Assembly (NCBI RefSeq): GCF_001653235.2
Contig: NC_035793.1
Coordinates: 4,092,001-4,156,000, forward strand
Length of the DNA stretch: 64,000 nucleotides
Origin: Pochonia chlamydosporia 170
Taxonomy: Eukaryota; Ascomycota; Sordariomycetes; Hypocreales; Clavicipitaceae
Direction: 5' to 3'
The first letter of the stretch is position 1. Each line of letters starts with the position of its first letter. The notes beneath the pieces were generated by a model. That model searched no databases. It was not told the DNA's origin and was given only the letters and a program-made list of their open reading frames with translations. Below, piece by piece: positions 34,001 to 47,130 of this stretch. The position numbers and the translations under genes are program-made.

Positions 34001-37000
34001 GCTTTTGCTGTGTGGTATACTGCGTAGTCCACGTCTTCTTCCTGGCGGCACATGTTGTGGGCCATGCATGGACAACGCCCGTGCGGGACTTGAATCATAA
34101 CTGGCACTCGAGCGAAACGCCAAAACCAGAATGTCAAAGAAGGTGGTGAGCGATGGCAGTGCTGGCAGCCCCAGATCAAAACTCGTTTCGAAGGAACCTT
34201 AAAAATACCTGCTAATCCAGGCTCTCCAAAGATTTTAGTCTTCGAAGTCTTGTTCATTGCCAAGGTAGCTGGGTAAAAATTCCAATCATCTTCTAGGGTT
34301 TCGTGCTGCAACTGGCGGGCAAGGGATGAAGTGACAGTGCGTATATTGAGTGTTCCCTGGGGGGCTCTTGAAGCAAGTTGATGAGCTGAACCTGACTGTG
34401 GCGAACTCCAAAATTTCGGGGTACCAACACGCCCCGATCGCCACTATACACTCAAAGTAAAGCGCAGAAGAAGGACTGGCTCTCAGCTTCAGGTTCAGGA
34501 TGCAGGTTGTGCATTGGGTCGGCAGGCTGCAGGAATACGAGACCAAAAATAGGATGGTGGCGGCGCGACAACACACACTCACATGCGTCGAGAACCTGGT
34601 TGAGCCAAACTTGGGGCTAGTCGTGCACCATGAGATGCACTTTTCTGCCGTGGCCGCCAGAGTTCATAACATGATTCAACACCGCCGCCAGCCCTGCAGC
34701 TTATTGCGTTGCGGAATGGCGAGCGACAGGAGTCCTGCTTCGATACTAGCTTGTCCTGCCAGCCAGACCGTGCACCCCCAATGACGGAATTTCGTTGCTT
34801 TTCCTGGCTATGGCCGGCGTTTTGAATTTGAACCAAAATACTGTTTCGTGTTCTATTCTGTCGTATTGATTCTTTGTGTTATTCTGTGCGCTTTGTATTC
34901 GTAACAACGGGTGACTGTGGGTGCATCCCTGACGTGATTCCTCCACACTGGTTAGGGAGTCATTTAGGTGGGATAACTGAGCCATCTGTTGCACTCCGTA
35001 CGCTCTGGCCGTGGCCGGTATGTGAGCCTCGGATGGCGAGAAGTGATGCTGGAAACCGTCTTTCCTCTCCCGGTCTGGAACAATTTGTAACCAGATTCCT
35101 GCGTTGCCTCTGCTGTGTTCTCCAGCGGCGCCGCCACCTTGGACCACCTTGGATGGGTTGAGAGAACGGTTGGCTTGCGTGCAAAACGGTTCTCCGCCAC
35201 TTACGCCCAGCCTTATCTCGAGTGCCAATATGATGAGATCTCACACCTTTTTGGACGCACCACTGTCAAGAGCCAGACGCAGGACGCCTGCCACATCTCT
35301 GGGGCAGCAGTTCTGTCATTATCGCATCACATCCCTCGTCTGGGCTATAGGCGTACACAAGTTCCACGACTTCTTGTGATAGCAAACATGCAATGTTCAG
35401 TTCAGCCCTCTGGTGGCTGGGACCCATTCCGGCAACCAAGGAAATGCAGCCGGATCAGCGTTTTGAGCAAAACGCCCCAGAACGCAGAACGGAACCACAG
35501 GTCGACAGGGGACTCCTTGATGAGTATCGATGGGTGCAGAGGGGGTGCTCAGGTTTCCAATTGCGAAGCTGCTGGAGATTGTTGCCAACTTTTGAGTGAA
35601 ATTAGCTGTCCAAGCCTCTCGTGGCAGACATTTGTGGCTGCCCCCCATTTCGGTTCAACAGAGCGAACATGTCTGCTCCGGCCTGTGTACCGGACGGGTT
35701 TGACACGCAAGGACCGGACAAGTGGTGAGAAGCCCATGTGTGTCGGCGACAACGATGGTTCGTGCAAGAATTGTGTTTTGCTTTGGAAAGAAGAGGGACC
35801 AGCCCAAACTGTGCAAGCGCTTGCGCCACAGCTCGGCAGGGGAGCGATCAGACCAAGTGCATCGAGGCAGGAGCTACAGGGGCAATCGGAGGAAGGTGGT
35901 CCAGAAAGGGAAAGCGTGGATGGCCGCTTTTACAAGCACCTGGTAGTTTTCGAAGCGATAAAGTCAATCCCTCTCGATGTCTCCACGCCTTCGCGCCTTC
36001 ACGCCTCAACTCACGATTGGGGCGTTCCTCCACTGATCTCAAAGTAGATTGGCTTCTGTGAGCGCTGCTGTGGCTTTTTCCTCCTTTGCTCCCACTGATT
36101 AGTTTTCTGGAGCTTCACGTTGAGAAGCCTTGGGTTTGTCGGTCATTGCACCTCCGCCAATAGACGAGCGTTCGTTAAAGAAGCTTCCACCCCACTCCAG
36201 CCCTGGGCCAAAAGTTGCACCTAGCCAAGACCCCAAACGAAGCACGCATGGGCGCTCAAACTGCTAGAACCGTTTGGGTCAAGGCCTTCGGACAGATACC
36301 TTTTGGCGTTATGTAAGGAAGGAGCTTGGGCTCGTGGCCATGCATGTGTCCATGCCTACATGCCCCTCGCGGAATACTTCCTTCTTGTACAATATGCCGC
36401 AGGCTCAACAAGTCCTTTCTCTTCCTGATGAGTGTTTTGGCCCTTTCCACCAGACACTCAAGGCTTTACGGCTGGCCCCCTATCCGACGCTGTAGCTCTT
36501 GGCACTTTTATTCCTTCATCTGCCCCGAGTGTCAGGATTGTCCATTGATACACAAGACAGTAGGCTGCGGTGAATGACATTCAGGGTTGGCTCAGCTGCT
36601 TTTGTGAGTAAATTACGACACTAGACGCTTTCCCCTTGAGCACGGTTGCCACCCAGGCCCAGATGCAAATGCTGGACAGGATGGTGCAAAGCGCTGGAAG
36701 TTCTCCCACCTACAGCCATTATTAGTGCCATCTTTGACCCAGACGAGCGATTATTATCTGCGGGTGGTGGTTCTCGACTTGCTGTTCGTTGCTCCCCGTC
36801 ACTGAGTCGAGGTCTCGTCAATCATTACCGCCGAGCCGCTGCCGCTTTGATGGGTTGTGGCCCTTGCTTGCCCTCCTCCAAATTTTTTTTTGTCGTCAAA
36901 GTGGTTTCCACTCGCCGACCGACAAGCTGCGGCCACACGATGTATCCATTCTCTTTGGCGCCGGCATTTGGATTACTACTCAAGAGACACGCTCGTCAAT

Positions 37001-38609
37001 CCGTTCGTCCGCCAGTCCATCCGTCTTTTTGACACTTTGCTTTGTGGCGGCAAAGTGCCTATTTTTGATCCAAGACAAAAAGGCAACTGACCCCTCGGAT
37101 GCTCAATTCATAGGACCGCCCAGTCCGTGGTGGATGGCAATGGCTGGTGGCACGGGTAAGCCACGGGCAAACCGTCAATGACTCTTCAACAACGATGATG
37201 CCAGTGTGCCTGGGCTTCAGCATCGTCATTCGCTTCTCCAGAGCGCCATACCGGAGGCGTTGCTGCTGTTGTTCAACGGACAGACTGCAAGCCACACGTC
37301 CTTGTGCTTGTCCAGGGTTGATCAAGGTTGTCCGTGAGCTAGCTCTTGGATGGGTCCTTGGCTCCTCCAAGGCCCTCCAAGCCCTCTCAACTAGCCAGGG
37401 GCGTGGTCCACCGAAGAAAAACGTGGACGGACTGGGGTTGAATGGTGGTTTTGTAGCACACGCCCCCTTTGTCCATGGTCAAGGTCTGGTGAATCCAGCA
37501 CAATGCCCCGAGTGGTGTTGCAGGACACGATGCGTCGTTTAGCAGCTTTTAAAATGCGAGTCTGGTCCATTTCGCCGTGCATGAGCGTTGCCCGGGCCCC
37601 TTCACAGCACGGCGTTTTTTCGGTTTGCTGGACCTTTTGCAACAGTACGGAGTACTTGTACTGTATACTATTCCTTCTGTTCATACCTCTTGGCGGACCA
37701 GACTCTTCTCCTTCCATCGAGATGGGAAGAAGTCAGTCAATCTTTTGAACAGTTACTCTTGCTGGACGAGATCCGTTGCCTATCGCCCACCCGGTTCTCA
37801 GCTTTGTGCAATATATTACTTGCAGGGAGACGCCAGCAACAGTGCTCTTCTCCGTCGTGAAATTGCCTGGCCAAGGTTGAGTCCTCCGGGGAGGCTTGAC
37901 GAAAAGGCAACGTTGAACACACCCTCCCCCTGTCAAGTCCTGTTCCTGTTTGTCTGGGCTCCAGTCTGGTCCAAGTCGACGGCGGTTGGGAAAAAAGATC
38001 GTACGGAAGCCACCGATCTTGTAAGTCCATCCATACCCACCTCTCGCGCCGGTTGGCCTGGAAGTTGGTCTCGTACTATCAGTCACCCACCACCATCTTC
38101 ACTTATGCCTGTCGCTTCCTCTCTTTTTCTGTCCGCCTCACAGTCCCTCCCTGCTTTTAAGACCTTCCTCTCTCCCAGCTATCCTTTGCCCTCGGCAACT
38201 TGCTGAGTTTCCGGTACTCTGTAGGCTGTTGGATCGTCAGTGTTTCGCACCGGATCTCTTCACTCTCTTTCCGTCACAACACCTCGCTCCGTTGTGAATG
38301 AATTTCGAGCCGTAACATTCACTACCTTGTCGGCGTCGTTCGGTGCCCAGCAAACCATCTGTGGATATCTGATATCTGAATCATCGTCTTCCGTTTAGTT
38401 GACCTCTCCTGGTATCTGATTTCAGCGACACATGAGCTCGTTCCCTTCTTGGTCCAATACGCCCATTTTGGAAACATCCCGTCGATCCCACCTGGACCTG
38501 ACCTGGAGCTCAACTTTCACCTGTGACGATTGAAAGCAGTGGTTGTCCAAGGAAATATAGTCCTACTGGGTGCTACTCGACGCGACTCGCATTCGAGTCA
38601 ACACCCATC
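31096..38609. other. Gene-poor interval (7.5 kb) upstream of the GT2 gene
   Basis: No gene is supported. The longest open frame (35115-36047, plus) starts at GTG and shows no domain. Overlapping frames on both strands argue for chance. The last ~1 kb is pyrimidine-rich and probably holds the promoter and leader of the GT2 gene. Confidence 0.5.
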
Positions 38610-41516
38610 ATGGGTCTCACCAGCTATTTCAAAGCTGGCAACAAGTCAGAAACTACCCCTCAGTCAGATGGTTCAACCTCGAGACCAAATCGAAGTCAGC
38701 AACCTTCAGCAATGTCAGAGAAGCCACCCTCGTCCTTCCAAAGCGGTGGTAACGACATGGAGCTTCAACCACCGACTCCTCGTTTCCATTCAAGACCTCA
38801 GTCTAGCTCTGGACGGTCTACACCATCGACAGCAGGAAGTTCCATGTTTATGGATGACATTAAGCATGAGGTCATGGTGAACTACTTGTATCAGCAACAG
38901 TGCTCCCAGCTTTGGGTCAGCGATGGCTCGGGTGAAATTGAAGGCGTCCTTCTCAGAAAAGTGCGCGGCCACTATATGGCCTGTCCTCCTCAACTTGGCA
39001 ACTCGCCGTTCGCCATGGCTTGCGCAGCTATGAACGTTCAGTCGGCTATGACTGTGAATTCCCGAGTCATCAAGACCTTTCTGCAGTGGTCGCCAGATGC
39101 CGTCGATGTTCCCCTGATGAATGGTCTGCGAGTCCAGATCCTGCCGACCATTGAGGATCTTCCTCGGGCGCGAAAACACCAGTTTGCGGCTTTCGTTGCT
39201 TCCGAAGGGCTTTTGATTGTCTGGGATGACGACCCTCTGCATCTAGTTCAGCGTGCCAAGGCCATCGAATCAGAGCTCATGGAGCTCGTGTGGAAGGCCG
39301 GTAACACTGACGACGAAGACGACGAGAAGAAAATGGGCAATGTCGCCGAGGCTGAGATTGACGAAGAGAGCGGTGAGGTGAAGCCCGAGAAGCGACCAAT
39401 TCACCTTCAAAACACTGTCTTGGTATCTCTTACTCTCATTCTGGTGACCGTTTCTCTCGGGGCTGCCTGGCGTGAGCTGGCCATTGAAGTTTCTGTCGAC
39501 GGCAGCTATATTCGTTTAGCGCTCGTAGCCTTGTTTCCCATCCAAATCTTCTTCACGCTCTTCTTTGCTCAGGTCATTGTCGGCTGCCTGGCTCAAATTT
39601 TTGGTCCCATTCGTCAACTTACAATCAACTCCAAGTTTTACTCTGCGAGACCTCCTCCACGCCTGCAAACGCCAATTCTGCCCCATGTCACCATTCAGTG
39701 TCCCGTGTACAAGGAAGGTCTCCAAGGCGTCATTATTCCAACCGTCAAGTCCATCAAGCAGGCCATGTCGACTTACGAGCTCCAAGGCGGATCAGCCAAC
39801 ATGTTTGTCAACGATGATGGTCTGCAGCTAATCTCAGAGGAGGATCGTCGCGCCCGTATCGAATTCTATGCAGATAACAGCATCGGCTGGGTTGCTCGTC
39901 CCAAGCACGGTGAGAATGGCTTCCAACGTAAGGGCAAGTTCAAGAAGGCGTCCAACATGAACTTCGCCCTCATGATCTCCTGCAAGGTCGAGGAAAAGCT
40001 ACAAGCCATCAACCGTTCGCCTGAGTGGAGCCAGCATGATGAGGCGCAAGCTTATGAGCAAGCTCTCAAGGAAGTCCTCGAGGCAGATGGTCGCGCCTGG
40101 GCGGATGGCAACATTCGTGTCGGCGATTATATTCTTCTCATTGACTCGGATACCCGGGTTCCAGCTGACTGTTTCCTTGATGCTGTTTCTGAAATGGAGC
40201 AATCACCCGACGTCGGCATCATGCAATTCTCTTCTGGTGTCATGCAAGTCGTACATACCTACTTTGAGAACGGTATCACGTTTTTCACCAACCTCATTTA
40301 CTCGGCCATTCGATACACCGTGTCCAACGGTGATGTCGCCCCTTTTGTCGGTCACAATGCCATTCTTCGGTGGTCTGCCATCCAACAAGTCTCTTATCAG
40401 GATGAAGACGGCTATGACAAGTTCTGGTCCGAGAGCCATGTGTCGGAGGACTTCGACATGTCGCTCCGTTTGCAGTGCAATGGCTATATTATTCGTCTTG
40501 CTGCTTGGGCGGGTGAAGGATTCAAGGAAGGTGTTTCTCTGACTGTATATGACGAGCTTGCTCGATGGGAGAAGTACGCCTATGGCTGCAACGAGCTGCT
40601 TTTCCATCCCATCCGCACCTGGCTCTGGCGCGGTCCATTCACGCCTCTGTTCCGCCGCTTCCTCTTCTCCAACATTCGCTTCACCTCCAAGATCACGGTC
40701 GTTTCATACATTGGAACGTATTATGCCATCGGCGCGGCCTGGATCATGACCACTGCCAACTACTTCCTGATGGGCTGGTTCAATGGGTACCTCGACAAGT
40801 ACTATGTTGACTCCTGGAAGGTGTGGTTTTCCATCATCATTGTCTTCAACGGTCTTGGTAACGTCGCCCTCGCCGTGATGCGATACCGAGTCGGTGAGCG
40901 CAACATTCTGTACGCACTCTTTGAGAATTTTAAGTGGACAATCATGCTGGCAATCTTTTTGGGTGGTCTGTCGCTGCACGTCAGTCAGGCTCTTTTGGCT
41001 CACATGTTTGAGATTAACATGACGTGGGGTGCCACGAGCAAGGAAGCCGAGTTTTCCAACTTTTTCATCGAGGTCCCCAAAGTTTTGAAAAAGGTGAGTT
41101 TTTTATGAGTCTTTCTTCGTCCTTTTACACGTGCTTGCCAGGCAGGCTGTCTCCGAGGTCTGACTCTGTTGGTTGAGACACTTTGACAAAGCTGAAGATT
41201 CCACATTCCAACGAGTCCCACCTCACCGTAATCCCTAAACTCCTTCTTGTACACCCATGGCAGCAGCACCAACATATTCTTCTGACACATCCCTTACGAA
41301 TCCACGCTAACGTACCATTTTTAACAGTTCAAATTCTCCATGCTCTTTGCACTCCTCGCCATCGCCGGCATGATTATTCTGGCTGTCGCCCCCTTTGTTC
41401 CCCACGACTGGCGCATCACCGACTTTGTGGCTATCTTACCCATGGCCACCGTTTCCGCCAGTCACTTTCTCCTCCCGCTGGCTCTGAACCCTGCCCTCAT
41501 GACATTCTCATGGTAA
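38610..41516 (+). CDS. Family 2 glycosyltransferase (fungal GT2), multi-pass membrane protein
   Basis: Exons 38610-41093 and 41328-41516 across a 234-nt phase-0 intron; 890 aa. The ATG at 38610 begins MGLTSYFKAG; the frame is open further upstream but has no ATG. A disordered N-terminus (about 90 residues) is followed by two membrane helices (about 268-287 and 305-328). The GT-A domain follows, with substrate-binding HVTIQCPVYKE, catalytic metal-binding DSDTRVPADCF near residue 512 and acceptor-site SEDFDMSLRLQ near 612. RWEKYAYGCNELLF stands where processive enzymes carry QxxRW. At least five more membrane helices follow, the last two in exon 2. This matches the conserved fungal GT2 shown in Zymoseptoria and Fusarium to be needed for hyphal extension on solid surfaces. 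The product is a wall or surface polysaccharide whose identity is not established. It is not a chitin synthase. Confidence 0.9.
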
Positions 41517-42532
41517 ACTGATTTACAACTGGCATGGGCAAGCCATACACCACAGCACTTACACCACTTCCGAAGCAATTACACTTGGATTGCTTTCTTT
41601 TTGTTTTACTGCATGGCCATATAGACGGAAAGGAGTTCTTGGTACTTATTGTAACGCATCATGACCTCAGGGTGGGCAATCTGGTATCGCCCAGTTTCCA
41701 CTCCTTAATACTTAAACCCCTGTGTAGTCAGGATTATATGTTTGCGGACAGTCGAGACTGGTCCCGGTTTGTCCAAAATGGTAATATGGATATTGGATGA
41801 AGAAAAGATAGGACATTGGTAGATGTCGGTAAATAGTTGAGATGAATAGATGTGCTGTTGATTGGAACTACGTGTCTTGATTCACTACTCATGACTGCAT
41901 CCTTCCCAAAGTCGTCACGGCTTACCGCAACGTAAATGACAAGCTTGATGAACAGCTGGTTTGGTAATCAACAACTCAGCATTACAATCTCACAGAGCAA
42001 GACAATAGTAGTAATCAATAACTCTGCATCAGGTTCAAGGGCCCCAAAATGGCTTACTCAGACCAATATATGAGCATCACAGGTTCAAAGGCGCAGCGGA
42101 ACGGTGTTACTCGGATCAATAACTCAGCATCAGAAGTTGAAGATCAAGGGCGCAGGAAAATGGCACTATTTAGCCCAACAGATGAGTATCACAGCTTCAG
42201 AAGTGCAGTAAGGCTCTTATGCGGATCACCTGGTCATCACAGCCTCAGGACCAAGAGCACAGTAGCATATCAAACCACTCAGCATTACAGATCCAAACCA
42301 CAACGCATCCCGGCCAGTACATCCACCACCCCGACTCAACATCCGTAACCACAGTCAGGTCATAGAACAGCATCACTAGATGATCATCACGTTCCAAATA
42401 AGAATAACCAAAATAGTAAATAGCTCAGACTAAATCAGTCTACACTTTTATCCCGCCCAAACGCCTCTAGTCTATCACATCTATGCTTCTATACCGCACG
42501 CAATGCCAAAATACAAACCCCCAACCGCAAAC
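41517..42532. other. Convergent intergenic region
   Basis: Shared 3' flank of the GT2 gene (plus) and the EF-3 gene (minus). Most of its right half is the degenerate tandem repeat listed separately. Confidence 0.5.
41965..42375. repeat. Degenerate minisatellite, unit about 47-52 bp, about 7 units
   Basis: Successive units share the core ATCAATAACTCAGCATCAC, then GGTTCAAGG, GCGCAG and a terminal TTACTCGG-like segment. The cores start near 41967, 42013, 42064, 42116, 42180, 42227 and 42273, with increasing divergence to the right. No coding potential or named element is recognised. Confidence 0.7.
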
Positions 42533-45500
42533 CTAATTATCCTCATCATCCGTATCAGGAGGATGAGGAGTCCCCTTAGGACTATTCAACCACTCAATAT
42601 GCCTCAACCGTCTCCTCACCTCCCGCTCCTTGAGCTCCTTCTTCGTCATCTTCTTCTTCTTCCTAGCGCGGAACTTCATCTCCGAATTATCCTCCACGCC
42701 CGAATTCACCGCACTACTAACAACAGAGCTAGCAGCCGTGCTAGTAACACCGCTGCCAGGTCGGGAATCCTCAAACCTATCCAGGGCGATGGCAGCGTTG
42801 CCACGTTGCGCGACACGCCCGTCATTAACGTGCCATTGCTCGGAGCACAGGGCGCCGACGAATTCCTCATTGTGAGAAATGAGAATGACGCCGCCTTTGA
42901 ATTCGCGGATGGCAACGGCCAGACCGCCTAGGGAGTCGCGGTCCAAGAAATTGGTCGGTTCGTCGAGGACGAGGAGATGGGGGTTGTTCCACATGGCGCC
43001 GGCGATGACGACTTTGACCTTTTGACCGCCGGACAGGGAGCCGATTTCGTTGTGGTTGGCGATTTCGGGGTCGAGGCCGAGATCTTCAAAGTGTTTGGAG
43101 ATGACGGAGGGTTGGAGCTCACGGTAGCCGAGACCTTCGCGGGAGGCTTCGTGGTCGTCGAACTCTTGGACGAGCTTGTCGAAGCCGAGTTCTGTGAGGG
43201 TCTCGCGGGAGATCATGTTGTTGTGCTTGGGGAGGAGACCGCGCCATTTACTGGGAATATGTTAGTTGGTGTTGGCTAGTTCGCATGAGGGGAGAGGGAG
43301 GGCTTACACTTCATATTGGAACGTCTTCTTGTACTTTTGACGACCAACAAGGGCTTCAATCTGCTTGGCAGACTTGCCGTCCTTCAAATCGATCCACTTG
43401 TCCATCTGCTCGCGATCCTTGTCGGACAAAACACGGGTTTGCTTCATGTGCACTTCACGGTCGTCGCCGTGGGCATATCGCCACTGCAGGTACTGGTTGG
43501 GCGTCTTCTCGAGATGCATCTCCACGTGCTCCAGAGCGTGCTGCTTGATGTAGCCGATACGCAGGTTGGGATGCTTCTCGACCTTGCCGGTGTCCGGAAT
43601 GGTCTCACCGGTGAGAAGCTTGATAAGAGTAGACTTGCCTGCACCGTTGGGTCCAATAATGGCCACACGAGAAGACAAAGTGAGTTGGCATGAGACATCG
43701 GACAGCGAGGGCTTCGTAGCCTTGGGATAGGTGTACGAAACATTGGTCATGCGAATGATGGCACGGGTCATCGACTTGACGCCCGTTAGGATTCCGGGAG
43801 GAGGGAACTTGAACTGCACGTTGGAAGCAGACAGGGTGTAGTAAGCCTTAGCTTCAGGGCGTATGGCCACAAAGGCAGCCAGGTTGCCCTTGTAGCAGGC
43901 CAACTTCTTGTTGGGCTCGTAGTGGTAAATGTCGGTGGTGACGTTGTCCAAGAATCCAGAGTCGTGGGAGACAATCAAGCTGGTAATGTCCGGGTGAGTC
44001 TTGAGATAGTTCTCCAACCAGGCAATGTTGGCCACATCAAGATGGTTGGTAGGTTCGTCAAGAAGAAGGACGTCGGCTTTCTTAAGCATAGCACGAGCCA
44101 GAGCAAGCTTCATCTTCCAACCACCAGAAAGCGAGCCGACCTTTTGAGCTTGACGGCCTTCAGGGCCAGGAGTGAAGCCAAACTCGGTCAGAACTTCGGA
44201 AATACGCTCCGTGCCCTGGGGTCCAATCTCGGGATCCTTGGAGACGAATTCGAGAATGGAAATGTCAGCATCCTCACCCTGGTTGTGTTCAACATAGCAT
44301 GTGCGCAGAACATCCTGAGGAGGGAAGCCCTCAAGCTTGCCATTGGCAATAGATCGCATGAGTGTAGACTTTCCGGCACCGTTGCGACCACACAAGCCGT
44401 AGCGGTGGCCCTTGAGCAAGCGCAAGTTGGTATGCGACAAGAGCAGCATGCCACCATAGGCCAGAGAGAAGTCGGCATTCACAATCTCAACCTCTCCATC
44501 ATCCTCCTTCTCGGGAACACCGTACCGGCGGTGGTCTTCGTCAACATAATGCTGCTGAATGGCATCAGCAACCTTCTGAGCAGCCGCGGGGTCCTGCAAA
44601 AGAGGCTGCACATAAGGAGCGATGCGAGCAGCGATACGCTTGACGAATCGATAGTTAACATCAGTGGCAACCATGTCGCAGATATAAGGTCGAACCAGCT
44701 TGTAGATATCCTGCTGAGTAGAAAGACCACCATTCTTCTTGATCTGCTCGTCCACTAGCTTCGCGACATCGTCAAGGGTAGTACGAGCAATGACTTCCTT
44801 GTCATTGGCCATGGCCTTCTCCATGATGGCAAGAGCGCGCTCAGCAATTTCACGGACCTCGGGTAGCGAGGCGCGATCAGCGACAGCCTTGATACCAGGC
44901 GACAGCTTAGGCAGGAATGTTCTGGCTTCGATAGGATCGTGAACAAGCTTGGTCAAGTTCTCGGTGATGACGCACGTCTGTCGCAAAACTTCCTGCGCAG
45001 TGTTGGGCGAGTTGAGCGATCGCTCGAGGAAAGGCGTCAGGAGTGCCAAAACAGGCGAAGTGACAATAGCCACAAAGGTGGTCTGGGACAAGGCATGGAT
45101 AGCCTTTTGCGTAGCCTGAGCCGAAGGATGCTGCATGGTTTCAACGAGGAGCGGAATTCGAGGCGCAACATCGTCGTTGGACAGCAGAGTCGTGAGTGAG
45201 TTCATGGTCTGGACAGCCTGCTTCTCGACCTCAGCCTTCAAGTCGTGCATGCCGCCCTCGACAATGGGAATCAAGCCAGCGAGCTTAGATCCCATGGCCT
45301 CGCGAAGGACATCCTTCTCCTCGGCCTCCTCCTTGCTAGCTCCAATAGCCAACTTGGCCTTGTCGGCCATCTTCTGGAGCAGCTTGTAGGCGCCGACGGT
45401 GCCCTGCCACTTGCCCGTCTTCTTCTCCAAGTACTTGGTCAAAAGCGGCAGCAAGCCAGTGACAAGCGCCTCGGCACTCAAATTATTAAACAGCGCATCC

Positions 45501-45910
45501 AGGCCATACTGGGCTGCCTCGCGTACGACGGCGCCCTTATCAGCCAGTGCGTCCAGCGCACAAGGCACAAGTCCCTCGTCCTGCAGCAGGAAGACGACCT
45601 CGGAGGTGGGTTGTTTCGGTGGGAAGCGCTCAAAGATGGCGCCGAGGAGGTTCTGGCTGCTCTCCCTCTTGAGACCGTTCTTCTTGTCGGCGGCAGCCTT
45701 CTTGAGGTCAGTCAGGACGCCGTACTGGGTCAGGCCCGCGTAGCCGACCGAGTTGAGCAGCAGCTCGCACAGGCCGTAGCTGGCATCGACAGAGGCGGCA
45801 GAAGTCGGGGCATTGAAAATGGTGTTGATGAAGCCAGCGACGTCCTCCTGCGACGGCGGCGGAGGAGCGTCTTTGGACACCATTGTCGGTGGTGAGACAG
45901 GGTGAGGCAT
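42533..45910 (-). CDS. TEF3: Translation elongation factor 3 (EF-3), ABC-F ATPase
   Basis: Exons 45910-43308 and 43250-42533 (57-nt intron, restoring FQYEVKWRGLL); 1106 aa from the first ATG. The ATG at 45883 (MVSKDAPPPP) is an equally likely start, giving 1097 aa. The N-terminal HEAT-repeat region is followed by two ABC domains. ABC1 has GRNGAGKST near residue 505, LSGGWKMKLALARAM and LLLDEPTNHLD. ABC2 has GPNGAGKST near 752, a chromodomain-like insert that includes the splice junction, LSGGQKVKVVIAGAM and LVLDEPTNFLD. The C-terminus is lysine-rich (KKKKMTKKELKE), as expected for ribosome contact. EF-3 is fungus-specific and essential: it hydrolyses ATP to release deacylated tRNA from the ribosomal E site. 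Strong codon bias leaves long antisense open frames over this gene, which are not genes. Confidence 0.97.
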
Positions 45911-47130
45911 CGTGAAGAGCCTCGAGAAAATGTTTCGAGAGACTGGAACCGAAGGTGTCGAGGAATCAATCGGGTGGTGATTTGAAATGTCTGGATCCTG
46001 CCCCTCCTTGGGTGCGCGCGAATGGAGTTCTTGGAATCCGCACGCGGTCTCTCTCTCTCTCTCGTCCCTTTGTAACAGAACACGAAGGGATGACAGGATT
46101 TAAAACGGAAGAAAAAGGGAAAGGGAAAGCTGAGACTGCACCGACTCAAACTTTGTTGGAGCAGAATAAGTCTCCGACAACAAGGCTTGTTGCAATTTGA
46201 GTTGGGCCTTGCCTTGCTGACTCCAACCTTGGACCAATGTCATGTACCTTGTACTCTCACTGACAGCACTCATTCCCTCTCATTTCTTTGGCTCAAATTT
46301 TTTTTGAAATTTTCCCCTTGCCCGCTTATCGTGGCTGTTGCCGCCGCCAACTTTTTCTTATCACCCCACCACAGAGGTCCATGCAAGGAGGGCCCACTCA
46401 TTCTCTGCCCGGTACGTACCAGCTGACTGACCCATGTGCCATTCAATTGTCCTCTGCCCATCCACAGGCACTCATGATGCAGCCGGGCTGGTGTCTGGTC
46501 TTTAAAGCTCCAAATCTTCCACGTGGGGTTGCTTGTTGACGTCGTTGGAGTAGATGCGTACCATCCCGGTACATGAAAGCGATCTATCCCGAGTGTCTGA
46601 GGCAGTTTGCCAATTTGGCACAAGCCCATTCTCCTCGTCTGACATTGATTCCCTTCTTGTCCCAGTCCGTCCATCTTGCAACATACCGTCACATCACTTC
46701 AAAATACCAAAGACTCCAATATTACTCGCCTTCTATTGCAGACCCAGCGGCCTCACCACGTATTCTATGTATATAATCGCAGCACTCCCAAATCTCGCAA
46801 GTCTGCTAAACGATAAAAGAAAGCTCAGGTCGCTGAGGGTATAATAAACAAAAAGACATTACGAATAATTCCCATGACGTCCATCCCCTCTCATGTCCAC
46901 TCTCCCTATTCCCTTTCCTTGCCGAAAATGACAAAAGATAAAATATCAACTCGGAATGGTTGGCCGTTACCTCTGATGAGATCGATTAAAACGAAGGTAT
47001 TGACAAAAATAGTGATAAAAGAAACGGTAAGCCCATTATACAAACGCTACAACGCAGTAGCGCTCCGAAATATACACACACGCCGACCATGCAGAAATCC
47101 GCAATCGCTTCGCCATACCTCGGTGCCTGC
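45911..47130. other. EF-3 upstream region / Erf2-like gene 3' flank
   Basis: About 1.2 kb. Next to EF-3 there is a (CT)n run at about 46048-46063 (GA-rich on the coding strand), which is common in leaders of highly expressed fungal genes. No further gene is seen. Confidence 0.5.

Noticed and set aside
35115..36047. 310-codon open frame on the plus strand
   Set aside because: Begins at GTG rather than ATG, shows no domain, signal or splice context, and several other frames are open over the same stretch.
37577..38206. 209-codon open frame upstream of the GT2 gene
   Set aside because: Lies in the pyrimidine-rich upstream region and has no domain; more likely promoter or leader.
38610..41516. 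Chitin or cellulose synthase identity for the GT2 gene
   Set aside because: The QxxRW motif and class-specific domains are absent; the N-terminus and motif spacing fit the separate fungal GT2 family.
43922..45895. Long plus-strand open frames (up to 278 codons) over EF-3
   Set aside because: Antisense to a highly codon-biased gene; codon bias explains them.
46048..46063. (CT)n run as a separate functional element
   Set aside because: A short simple repeat of a kind common in fungal leaders; no further evidence.
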